Shown: piece by piece, positions 24,799 through 32,804 of the stretch | How positions within the stretch are numbered: the first letter of the stretch is position 1 | How the letters are laid out: the number at the start of each line of letters is the position of its first letter | Assembly (NCBI GenBank): GCA_050290225.1 | Contig: JBNKHG010000069.1 | Location: forward strand, 9,267-73,266 | Direction of reading: 5' to 3' | DNA length: 64,000 bases | Source of the DNA: JBNKHG01 sp050290225 | GTDB lineage: Bacteria; Pseudomonadota; Gammaproteobacteria; Pseudomonadales; Cellvibrionaceae | Position numbers and translations under genes: made by a program | The notes under the pieces: generated by a model | The model's database searches: none | Told to the model about the DNA's origin: nothing | Seen by the model: only the letters and a program-made list of their open reading frames with translations

Positions 24799-26160
24799 TT
24801 AATTACGCGCCAAGCGACGGTGCATACGTTGCAGTTCCCGATTGTCAGGAAAGAGCTGGGCCGCCAGTTCCACATGGTTGCGCGCATCGGCCAGGTTGCC
24901 GGTGTCGATCATGCGTTGGGATTGCAACAGGATTTTCGCCTGCAACTCTTCGATCGCAGCCAGGGCCTCGGCATTTCCCGGGTCGATTCGCAACGCTTCG
25001 CGGTAGGACTGATAGGCGTTGCTTCCCTGGGGCACGATCAGGCGCCCCACCATCGTATGGGTTTTGCCCAACCGCAACCAGCGCTGCAATTTGGCCAACT
25101 GTTTCTCCGTAAGATTGACCGTGCGCGCGTTGCTTATCTGTGCTGCCGACGATGTCGTCGGCCCCGGCGCCCGCTCGGCCGCGGGCGGCGTTACCCAGAA
25201 AAACGCCAGTGCTATGGCGAGTACGCCAAGGCCACCGCCCAACCAGATTGCCAACCAATGTTTCTTGACAACCAGGGTATCATCGTCGACTTCGGGCGCA
25301 TTTTTTTTCGAGCGGGCGACAAGTTTTTCCAGGGCTGCGGAAAATTCCACGGCATTTTGGAAGCGCCTGTCCGGATCTCTTTGCAGAGCGCGATTGAGAA
25401 TGTTTTTGAACAGTTCCAGGGTTTCACTGTCGGCAATATCGAGTTTTTCCAGGTGCCAGGCTTCCAGGCCGTTAACTTCGCGGATCGATTTTCCGGCGAA
25501 GGGTTTGATCCCCGCCATCAGCTCGTAAAATACCAGAGCCACGGAGTAAAGATCGGAGCGGCCATCGGTTTTCTTTCCCAGCGCCTGTTCCGGTGAAAAG
25601 TACTGCGGGGTACCCATCACCTGCCCGGTTCGGGTGAATTCCGACTCCTCCATCTTGGCGATGCCAAAATCCGCAATCTTGATACTGTCGTCTTCCAGCA
25701 ACAGGATATTGGCGGGTTTGATATCCCGATGCACCACTCCGCGTTTATGGGAATAGGCCAGGGCACTCAGCAGTTGCTGCACAATGTGCAGGGACATCTC
25801 CAGGTTAAAATGCATACCCCGGGACAGGAACTCCTTGAGCGTTTTGCCTTCCACATATTCCATGACGAAAAACGGCATGCCTTCGGCATCTTCCTGATAC
25901 TCGTAGACGGCGACGATGTTGGGGTGGATCAGGCTACCCTCGGCCTGGGCTTCCCGACTGAAGCGGTGCTTGAGTTCCTGCCCGGCCTTGCCTTTAAGCA
26001 GGCTGCGGCGGATGGTTTTGATGGCCACGGCACGGGCCAGTTGCGGGTCGTAGCCGCGGTAAACCACGCCCATACCCCCCTCGCCCAGAATGCCCTGGAT
26101 CTGATATTTGCCCAGGCGATCCGGATTGCTCATCACATTAGCTGAGGAGTGTGGTGCCAT
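24799..26160 (-). CDS. Membrane-anchored Ser/Thr protein kinase (Hanks type)
   Basis: 453 residues; a start nine codons later (MSNPDRLG) is equally possible. Kinase domain about 20-285: glycine loop GEGGMGVVY, VAIK lysine, HRDIKPANILL, DFG in IADFGIAK, and GTPQYFSPEQ. One membrane helix (about 310-330, WLAIWLGGGLGVLAIALAFFW) leads to a periplasmic C-terminal part with TPR-like helices (about 365-453) that could sense a ligand. Likely targets are proteins read by the two FHA partners. Confidence 0.94.
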   Translation of the reverse strand: MAPHSSANVMSNPDRLGKYQIQGILGEGGMGVVYRGYDPQLARAVAIKTIRRSLLKGKAGQELKHRFSREAQAEGSLIHPNIVAVYEYQEDAEGMPFFVMEYVEGKTLKEFLSRGMHFNLEMSLHIVQQLLSALAYSHKRGVVHRDIKPANILLLEDDSIKIADFGIAKMEESEFTRTGQVMGTPQYFSPEQALGKKTDGRSDLYSVALVFYELMAGIKPFAGKSIREVNGLEAWHLEKLDIADSETLELFKNILNRALQRDPDRRFQNAVEFSAALEKLVARSKKNAPEVDDDTLVVKKHWLAIWLGGGLGVLAIALAFFWVTPPAAERAPGPTTSSAAQISNARTVNLTEKQLAKLQRWLRLGKTHTMVGRLIVPQGSNAYQSYREALRIDPGNAEALAAIEELQAKILLQSQRMIDTGNLADARNHVELAAQLFPDNRELQRMHRRLARN

Positions 26161-26330
26161 TGGCGTTTCCGCGGCATTGAAACACTTTCAGTGGTTGTTT
26201 AGGACCCAGGGTTACTTAGGACTGATTTCGCGCAATAAGTCCCATCTAAGTGTGATCGAGAATGCCGAATTCTTCAATATTAGGACTGTTTTATTCCTAA
26301 TCACTGCCGAAACCCTTCTACCAAACGCAC

Positions 26331-26352
26331 AACGCCCCGCCGAAGCGGGGCG
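26331..26352 (-). terminator. Terminator after the caspase gene
   Basis: GC-rich hairpin with TTCG loop (minus strand AGCGCCCCGC-TTCG-GCGGGGCGTT) 28 bp after the stop; the T-run is weak. Confidence 0.6.
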
Positions 26353-26379
26353 CTTTGCATGAACACAACTTCCCTTAGA

Positions 26380-29300
26380 TCAAATCGATTTAAAGAAGAA
26401 CTCGCCCGATTCGTGTCCCGCCAAATGAATAGGTGCATATTGGGGCACCTGACCGGAAGCGGCCGGTACCGATGCCATACGGTTGAGCACTTTCGAGTAC
26501 AGGGAGTAACCTTCCAGGATACCGTTGTTGGCGCGCAGAGTATCGATAAAGGCCTTGGCGAATACCGAATGGGTTCCCCCACCGCCATCGAGAACCGGTT
26601 CCACACCACCCGACGTGAGCGTAATACGCGCCCGGGTTTCGTTCATCACTTTGATCCATTCCTGGCGCACATCCTGGGGAATATCGGTTTCCACCCGCGC
26701 CAGTGGGGTTTGGGTCAAGGTGCCGGAGTAGCAGGAGTCAGCCACCACCAGGATATGCTTCGCCTCAGTGACATTCAGAATGTCGGTAATGGCGGTATTG
26801 GAGATCCAGTTGGAGATATTGTCGCTCTCGGCATCCACCGGCAGCCAGTAACCGCGATTGTTGGGCACGTCCAGCTTGCCATGACCTGCGTAGTAAATCA
26901 GCAGGTTGTCTTCCGGCTTCAACGTCTTGCGTAATTCATTCAGGCTCGAAAGAATGGCATAGCGGTCGGCGTTGAGCAGTAGCCGGGTCTTGAAGTTGTA
27001 TTTGAACCGCAATATCCGCTCGGTCTCACGCGCATCGTTGACCGCCGTGGACAGAGTGGAAAAGTGCTGGTAATTGTTGTTGCCAATAATCAAGGCATAG
27101 TAGTCACCCAGGGAAAGCGTGTCTTCCACCGCTGTTTTGCGAACACTGGCCGTCTGCGGACTACGATAGCCGTTATGCTGATCCTGGGCCACAAAGGAGA
27201 AGGAGACTGCGGCACGACGCCCTTTCTTATCCACCACGACCACATCCACCGGTGTCGGATCGCCCTGCAGAGAAACGGAAGTCCGGAACAGGTTATTGTC
27301 CATCACCTGATGAGGTTGGCCATTGACGCTCAGGGACATCAATCCGGCTGGCGCCATCACCTTGCCGATCACCTGCCGCTCACCCTGCACCCGATTCACC
27401 CGTACCGAGGCGCGGCTGCGAGTCAATACCACCGGCGGTTCGATAATTTCAATCCCGGGGTAATCATTGACCGCCACTTGTACCACGTTACCCGCGGCGG
27501 GTTTCGGTGCGTCCAGCAGCGCCTGCTGAGCCTGTTGCTGCAGCGCCTCGATTTCCTGCTTCTGTTTTGCCACCAGAGACAACTGTTGCTGGTAATCGCG
27601 GGTTAATTGCTGCAATTTATCGCGCTCCTCGGCCATGGCGCGTTCATGTTCCGCACTCAGGCTGCTGAGGGCTTCGGTTTTTTCCGTACGCGCCAGCTCC
27701 AGTTCGGCCTGGTTCAGTAGCAACTGTTGACCAAGGCTCGCCAGTTCGGCCTCACGCTCGCCCAACTTTTTGTTCAGGGCCACCAGTTGTTTTTGATAGG
27801 CCAGATTTTCAGCCTGCAGACTCTTCTGTTGGGCATCCAGTTTCGCCACTTCTTTTTCCAGGGTTTTCTGTTTGTCGCTGTTTTTCTTCTGGAAATCGGC
27901 AAGTCGCTTCTGCTCATCAATCAGGTTACGGTTTTTCTCCGCCAGATCATCCTGCAAAGCCAGGATAGTGGGCGTTAACTGCGCGCCCTTCTCACGCTCC
28001 GATAGCAAACGGTCGCGCTCCTGTTGTAAGCGCTGTTCCGTTTGTGCCAATGCCTGTTGGGACTCCTGCAGCCGCTGTTGGTGCGCCATTAACTGCTGCT
28101 CCAGTTCACGCAGCTGCTGTAGGTAGCCAGCCTTGGTGGACTGGGCCTGCTCCAGGCTCGCCCGCAGTTTTTTCTGCTTGGCGTCCAGCGCCTGATTCTG
28201 CTGTTGGAACTGTGACAACTGTTGTTGCAACTGCGTCCGATTGTCTTCCATCAGCGCCACCTTGCGCATCAATACCGCCTCTTGCTGACTGGCCTGCTGG
28301 TGTCCTTCGGATACTGACACCAGTGCCTGTTCGGCTTCAGACAAACGCTGGTTGGTGGCAGCCAACTCCTGTTCGCGCTGCTTCAGCTTTTGTTGCGCTG
28401 CTGCCAACCGGGCTTCATAGGCCTGGTTTTCCTTCAGGATGGCGTGCTGGCTATCGCTGAGTTCTCCCAACGCCGTACGCAGTTGGCTGATTTTGTTATT
28501 GTTGTCAGCCTCAATGGCTGCCAGCTGCTGACGTTTTTCGGTCAGCGTCTTATCTTTATCAGCCAATTCAGCTCGCAGCGCCAACACCTCCGGTGTTGCT
28601 TCGCCCGCAGCCTGTTCCATTTGCTGTAAACGCTGGCGCAGTGAAGCGGCAGCTGTCTCAGATTCAGCGACTTGGCGACGCCAGCTATCCAGCTGCGCTT
28701 GCAGGGCCTGCAATTGATTTTCGTATGCCTGTTTGTTGCTTTCAGTTTCTTTCAGGCGCTCGTTCAATTGTTGATGGCGCGCCAGCAACTCGGTGTTCGC
28801 CTGATTGCTTTCTCGCAACTGGCGTTGCAGCGCTTCCTGTTCACTCAACAGTTTTTCGATTCTGGCATTATGAGCCTGCTCACGCTCGCTGTTAGCATTC
28901 TTCCCGAGTAATAATGGGCTGGAGCTTTGCTCTGTGAACGCCTTTAACGCCATCTCGGTTTGCTGCAGCTGTTCTTCCGCTGCCTGCAATGTCTGATTTC
29001 GCTCTGTCAACGCCTTGTCGATTTTCGTTAACCGCACCTGCAGCCGTTCGGCTTTCTGCCGTTGTTCCCGCAGCGCGGTTTCTTGCGCCTCAAACTGCTC
29101 GCGGGGTACGTAGGTGGCATTCAGGGTTGAGGCAAACAGCAATGCGTCATCCCGAATCCCCGAGGCCAGGCGGTAAAGGTTTAACGCCTTTTGTTGATCC
29201 GGCGCCACGCCCAATCCCTTTTCATACAGGTGCCCCAGATTGATCTGGGCACGGGAGTGATTCTGTTCGGCGGCCTTGTGGTACCAGTGAGCCGCCACCT

Positions 29301-29742
29301 GAAAATCGGGAGCCAGCCCCAAACCCTTTTCGTAGATTTCGCCGACATAGGTTTGTGCCACTGGGTCCCCTTGCTGAGCCAGCGGAAGCCAGATTTTCAG
29401 TGCGGTACTGTAATCGGCACGATCGTAGGCGACGTATTCACCGCCGCGAATTTCGCAATCACTGGTTGCGGTTTTAATAGGACGGCGTTGGGTGATATAG
29501 GTAAAGTTACCGCCCAGCTTGCGTACCTGCCCCGGCAACAGGCAGTCGACAATCATAAATTCATCAGTGTCCTTAGCCTCAGGCGGGACAGCAGTCATCG
29601 GGTCCTTGGTGGCATTACAGCCGGTGAGATAACAAAAAATGGACAGCAGGCACACCAGCACACCATAGCGGAAACACAGGCGTTTCCAGGCTGGCTGATA
29701 TGTAGACTGAAGAAGGCTGAACGGAGGAGAATAGGTTTTCAC
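26380..29742 (-). CDS. Coiled-coil lipoprotein with Sel1 repeats and C-terminal caspase domain
   Basis: 1120 residues, GTG start with GGGAGG ribosome site. A lipobox (YLTGC, Cys about 42, followed by Asn) predicts an outer-membrane lipoprotein. Sel1/TPR repeats (about 105-190) precede a very long Gln/Glu/Leu-rich coiled coil (about 210-730), then a beta domain and a C14 caspase-like domain (about 870-1100) with YYALIIGNNNYQHF, the catalytic His in YYAGHG and Cys in VADSCYSGTL. Both catalytic residues are present. Its location with kinase, phosphatase and exported peptides suggests an effector or processing protease in the envelope. Bacterial caspase homologues often act in cell-death or proteolytic signalling. 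Confidence 0.92.
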   Translation of the reverse strand: MKTYSPPFSLLQSTYQPAWKRLCFRYGVLVCLLSIFCYLTGCNATKDPMTAVPPEAKDTDEFMIVDCLLPGQVRKLGGNFTYITQRRPIKTATSDCEIRGGEYVAYDRADYSTALKIWLPLAQQGDPVAQTYVGEIYEKGLGLAPDFQVAAHWYHKAAEQNHSRAQINLGHLYEKGLGVAPDQQKALNLYRLASGIRDDALLFASTLNATYVPREQFEAQETALREQRQKAERLQVRLTKIDKALTERNQTLQAAEEQLQQTEMALKAFTEQSSSPLLLGKNANSEREQAHNARIEKLLSEQEALQRQLRESNQANTELLARHQQLNERLKETESNKQAYENQLQALQAQLDSWRRQVAESETAAASLRQRLQQMEQAAGEATPEVLALRAELADKDKTLTEKRQQLAAIEADNNNKISQLRTALGELSDSQHAILKENQAYEARLAAAQQKLKQREQELAATNQRLSEAEQALVSVSEGHQQASQQEAVLMRKVALMEDNRTQLQQQLSQFQQQNQALDAKQKKLRASLEQAQSTKAGYLQQLRELEQQLMAHQQRLQESQQALAQTEQRLQQERDRLLSEREKGAQLTPTILALQDDLAEKNRNLIDEQKRLADFQKKNSDKQKTLEKEVAKLDAQQKSLQAENLAYQKQLVALNKKLGEREAELASLGQQLLLNQAELELARTEKTEALSSLSAEHERAMAEERDKLQQLTRDYQQQLSLVAKQKQEIEALQQQAQQALLDAPKPAAGNVVQVAVNDYPGIEIIEPPVVLTRSRASVRVNRVQGERQVIGKVMAPAGLMSLSVNGQPHQVMDNNLFRTSVSLQGDPTPVDVVVVDKKGRRAAVSFSFVAQDQHNGYRSPQTASVRKTAVEDTLSLGDYYALIIGNNNYQHFSTLSTAVNDARETERILRFKYNFKTRLLLNADRYAILSSLNELRKTLKPEDNLLIYYAGHGKLDVPNNRGYWLPVDAESDNISNWISNTAITDILNVTEAKHILVVADSCYSGTLTQTPLARVETDIPQDVRQEWIKVMNETRARITLTSGGVEPVLDGGGGTHSVFAKAFIDTLRANNGILEGYSLYSKVLNRMASVPAASGQVPQYAPIHLAGHESGEFFFKSI

Positions 29743-30026
29743 ACGAGCCTCCCGAAAAATCTACTTTCGGTTGAAGAAACAAACATAGCGCACTCCCAAT
29801 ACCCCCACAATAGCAGCGCTAGATCGTTGGGAATAAACAACAGGCGGGTTAATCAGCTTCCTGTCTATGGGGTACTTCAAGCTGTTGTTTAAAGCCTAGC
29901 AGATGCTTTTGATCGGCGGATTATTTGATCGGCATAGATATTCATGTCAGCAAGGGGACCGGCCTTTACCGGGGGCCGGACCTTTGCGGTAAAAGGTGCC
30001 AGTTCCCTCTGGCAGTTAACCAGGTA
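29743..30026. other. Spacer between caspase gene and peptide E
   Basis: 284 bp. An imperfect GC-rich hairpin near 29958-29986 (CCGGCC/GGCCGG) may terminate the peptide D-E operon. Nothing else recognised. Confidence 0.35.
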
Positions 30027-30266
30027 TTAGCTGGTTACTTCCGTATAGTTGCGATCTGAAATCACGATCGGTTTTTCCAGCCCGCCCATGCTCTCACCTT
30101 CATAGGCGATCACTTCGGGTTCCGGCTTCAGTGGTGGCCAGCCGAGCATTTCCTCCATCAGGCTGCGCAGTCCGGTGTGTACAAAGGGGTCCAGGCCGCC
30201 GACAATTTTGCCCATGGCTTCGCGGTCCAGAGATTCACTTGTTACTAAGTCACGTATTGATATCAT
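30027..30266 (-). CDS. Double-glycine leader peptide E (Pro/Glu-rich core)
   Basis: 79 residues. Leader MISIRDLVTSESLDREAM...IVGG with Gly-Gly at 23-24 matches the other leaders. The core (25-79) differs from the NNQAI type: two Trp/Leu-rich helical turns, then an acidic Pro-rich part. It is 43 bp downstream of peptide D and probably cotranscribed from its sigma-54 promoter. Function unknown; an accessory or immunity-type peptide is possible but unsupported. Confidence 0.78.
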   Translation of the reverse strand: MISIRDLVTSESLDREAMGKIVGGLDPFVHTGLRSLMEEMLGWPPLKPEPEVIAYEGESMGGLEKPIVISDRNYTEVTS

Positions 30267-30309
30267 GGTTTCACCTCACGTTTTATGCAGTTTTCAATGT
30301 CGTTTAACG

Positions 30310-30609
30310 TTATACAATTCGGGTTTTGCCCAGACCAATCAGGTCCAACCAGTTGGACTGGGTCAGGGTTTGCGTCACAGGGGCATAAACAATGCCGTTT
30401 TTGTTGTCGATCGCCTGGTTATTGGTCACGGCGCCTGCATTCTGCTGAGCCAGATCCAGGCCAAAGGCTTGCTGGATATCCGCGACTTTGTTAGTGGTCG
30501 ATACCGAACCGTCAAACAGCAGGGATAGCAAATCACGTCCGCCACGAACCTCGGCCATGGCGCTGCGATCCAGTTCTTTACTCAAAGTCAGGTCATTGAT
30601 TTTCAACAT
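30310..30609 (-). CDS. Double-glycine leader peptide D (NNQAI family)
   Basis: 99 residues. Leader MLKINDLTLSKELDRSAM...VRGG; core 25-99 keeps NKVAD, QQNAGAVTNNQAI, NG and APV but has lost the DLGNT tail motif in favour of GLGKTRIV. The ribosome site GAGGAA precedes the ATG. It is first gene of the D-E operon, divergent from peptide G. Confidence 0.85.
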   Translation of the reverse strand: MLKINDLTLSKELDRSAMAEVRGGRDLLSLLFDGSVSTTNKVADIQQAFGLDLAQQNAGAVTNNQAIDNKNGIVYAPVTQTLTQSNWLDLIGLGKTRIV

Positions 30610-30683
30610 GGTTGATTCCTCTATGTGTTGGCAAAAAAAGTAACTGTCGTTACCGGGTAAAGTGTTTTACACACATGGGGTAT

Positions 30684-30699
30684 TGCAGCGGCTGTGCCA
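30684..30699 (-). promoter_or_regulatory. Sigma-54 promoter of peptide D-E operon
   Basis: Minus strand TTGGCACAGCCGCTGCA with correct -24/-12 spacing. Predicted start near 30674; 5' leader about 64 nt. Confidence 0.8.
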
Positions 30700-30820
30700 A
30701 CCGAGGATAAATATTTTTGAAAATGGGCTAAGTTATTGACACATAGGTTTTTTTTGATCGAGCAGAAAAGCAGGCACCGTGCTCAGGACTTCTTCGGTTC
30801 AACGGGATTGCTGCCAGTGC

Positions 30821-30847
30821 CCCAACACTTTTGTCCAAAACGTTGGG
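30821..30847. promoter_or_regulatory. Palindrome midway between two divergent sigma-54 promoters
   Basis: Arms CCCAACACTTT and AAAACGTTGGG (one mismatch) centred near 30834, about 160 bp from the predicted start of both the leftward peptide D-E operon and the rightward peptide G gene. A shared enhancer for the activator encoded at 7074 is the simplest reading. Confidence 0.55.
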
Positions 30848-30963
30848 CGAATGGCAACAGTTCCAGGTAACGGGATTAAGCACGTCCCTTCCCCAACACC
30901 GACAGGAAAAAAAAAGATATATAAATCAAGACCCTAGCATGACAACCAGACATATATCCCAGT

Positions 30964-30980
30964 TTGGCACAATAGCTGCA
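30964..30980 (+). promoter_or_regulatory. Sigma-54 promoter of peptide G
   Basis: TTGGCACAATAGCTGCA; -24 GG (30966-30967) and -12 GC (30978-30979) 10 nt apart. Predicted start near 30991, which rules out ATG codons at and before 30987. Confidence 0.75.
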
Positions 30981-31037
30981 CTCTCTATGGCAGACACTGA
31001 CTATTACCGCTGGACTAAGACAACTGGAGAAAAAGCC

Positions 31038-31361
31038 TTGGCCAAGATCATCAAACTTAACGACCTCCCGGCTTCACGCACCCTGGACAGCCAGGCATTG
31101 GGACGCATTCACGGCGGTGCTCTGGCCTCCGGATTTTTATTCCGCTCACGTCCGCGCTCGATGCAGCCGTCAATCAACTTCAACATCGAGAACTTTGAAG
31201 TGAATAATTATGATATTACCAACTACATTGATCAGCTGGTGCAACAAACCAACAACCAGTTACAACTGAGCACGATCAATGTGGAAGCCGGCGATGCGGC
31301 AGCCATCAATATCCTGTCAGACCAGGGACTGAATGGCAGCAATAGCAGCAGCATCGAATAA
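31038..31361 (+). CDS. Double-glycine leader peptide G (Asn/Gln-rich core), TTG start
   Basis: 107 residues if started at the TTG at 31038, which has GGAG nine bp upstream and gives the N-terminus MAKIIKLNDLPASRTLDSQAL...IHGG, matching peptide F. A longer open frame begins at 30831 but crosses the sigma-54 promoter. The core (28-107) is rich in Asn, Gln, Ser and Ile (NNYDITNYIDQLVQQTNNQLQ), with no Cys, and unrelated in order to the NNQAI cores. Divergent from peptide D. Confidence 0.78.
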   Translation: MAKIIKLNDLPASRTLDSQALGRIHGGALASGFLFRSRPRSMQPSINFNIENFEVNNYDITNYIDQLVQQTNNQLQLSTINVEAGDAAAINILSDQGLNGSNSSSIE

Positions 31362-32016
31362 TCTATTGTGATCGGAAGCAGAGGCTTTCCAATTACCGGG
31401 CTATAAGCGCAACCGGGGTGAAACACTCATCACCCCGAGCCTGGCCTTCTACTTCTTTAGTATGAGTCTTCGCCCAATGGGCTTCAGCTATCGCACTAGT
31501 CCAGTGCCTTCTTACCCCAACCTGCGCACTATTTTGGCCATTTATACCAATGGTTATGTTTACATTCAGGGCATCAGCCGGGACAATGCGGCACTGTGCA
31601 CTATTTAAATGGACGAACGCACCAGGGAAGGCTACCTTTAATATGCTAAATCCCCAATCCACGCTATTTAACATTACGAAAATCAAAAGCAGAAATGAAA
31701 TAGGCACGCATATTGCTGTTTCATGATCAATTATTTTACAAACGTACTTGCTAACCCAGCATCAACCTTATTAAAGAAGGACCCTCGACCAAGTTTCAAG
31801 TAAACCTGTTAAATGACGGACGAATACCTGTGCTTATTTCAGTAATATGCTCAAGCTGTAACATTACTGTAATAATATATCTGCACAATTTTCGCCCACT
31901 TTTACACGAACAATTAACAACAAAGAATAACGAAAAAAGCGCCAAGGAGACTGGCCGGACAGTTAGTAGTGAAACCAAAGCAATCTAACAACCTACACAT
32001 CTAGAGGACGATATTT
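31362..32016. other. Intergenic region between the peptide system and PHA locus
   Basis: 655 bp, AT-rich towards phaB. A minus-strand frame of 104 codons (31393-31707) lacks a ribosome site and recognisable family and may be a decayed fragment. No repeat or RNA gene seen. Confidence 0.4.
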
Positions 32017-32739
32017 ATGGGACGAGTTGCATTAGTTACTGGCGGAACCCGTGGTATTGGTGAAGCCATTTGCACGAAACTTAAATTGAAAGGATATACC
32101 GTAGTCGCCAATTACGGAGGTAATGATCAAGCGGCTGAAGCCTTTACCGAACGCACCGGCATACCCGCTCACAAATTCGATGTTTCGGATTTTGAGGCGG
32201 TCAAAGCCGCGGTAGCAAGAATCGAAGAGGACTATGGTCCTGTGGATATTCTGGTGAACAATGCAGGCATCACCCGTGACAGCACCTTGCACCGTATGAG
32301 CTTCGAAAATTGGGACAGAGTTATTCAGACCAACCTCTCTTCCTGCTTTAACACTTGCCGAGCAGTGATTGAGGGAATGCGCGAGCGCAGATTCGGCCGC
32401 ATCGTGAATGTGGGTTCGATCAATGGCCAGGCCGGTCAATATGGCCAGGTCAACTATGCCGCCGCCAAGTCCGGCATCCATGGTTTTACCAAAGCACTGG
32501 CCCAAGAGGGCGCAGGCAAGGGCATCACCGTCAATGCTGTGGCGCCTGGATATGTTGATACCGATATGGTGCGTGCTGTACCACCGGATGTACTGGAAAA
32601 AATCATCTCCACTATTCCGGTAGGACGCCTCGGCAAGCCGGAAGATATTGCCCGCACGGTGGAATTCCTGGTGAGTGACAACGCCGACTATATTACCGGT
32701 TCGACCGTTTCCGTAAACGGCGGTCAGCACATGTATTGA
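32017..32739 (+). CDS. phaB: Acetoacetyl-CoA reductase
   Basis: 240 residues; GAGG ribosome site. Short-chain dehydrogenase with the NADPH motif TGGTRGIG (8-15), NNAG, and catalytic YAAAK (Tyr about 147). Reduces acetoacetyl-CoA to (R)-3-hydroxybutyryl-CoA, the monomer for PHA synthase encoded at 35976. It is alone on the plus strand and ends at a shared terminator with the depolymerase. Confidence 0.93.
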   Translation: MGRVALVTGGTRGIGEAICTKLKLKGYTVVANYGGNDQAAEAFTERTGIPAHKFDVSDFEAVKAAVARIEEDYGPVDILVNNAGITRDSTLHRMSFENWDRVIQTNLSSCFNTCRAVIEGMRERRFGRIVNVGSINGQAGQYGQVNYAAAKSGIHGFTKALAQEGAGKGITVNAVAPGYVDTDMVRAVPPDVLEKIISTIPVGRLGKPEDIARTVEFLVSDNADYITGSTVSVNGGQHMY

Positions 32740-32756
32740 TCCTTTCTCCGTTCAAC

Positions 32757-32788
32757 AAAAAAAAGGCCGCTAACAGCGGCCTTTTTTT
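32757..32788. terminator. Bidirectional terminator phaB / phaZ
   Basis: GGCCGC-TAACA-GCGGCC hairpin flanked by A8 on the left and T7 on the right, so it can work for both convergent genes. Confidence 0.9.
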
Positions 32789-32804
32789 CGGATATACAAT
32801 CGCC

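Noticed and set aside
31393..31707. 104-codon minus-strand frame after peptide G
   Set aside because: No ribosome site, no leader motif, no family recognised; kept only as a possible decayed fragment.
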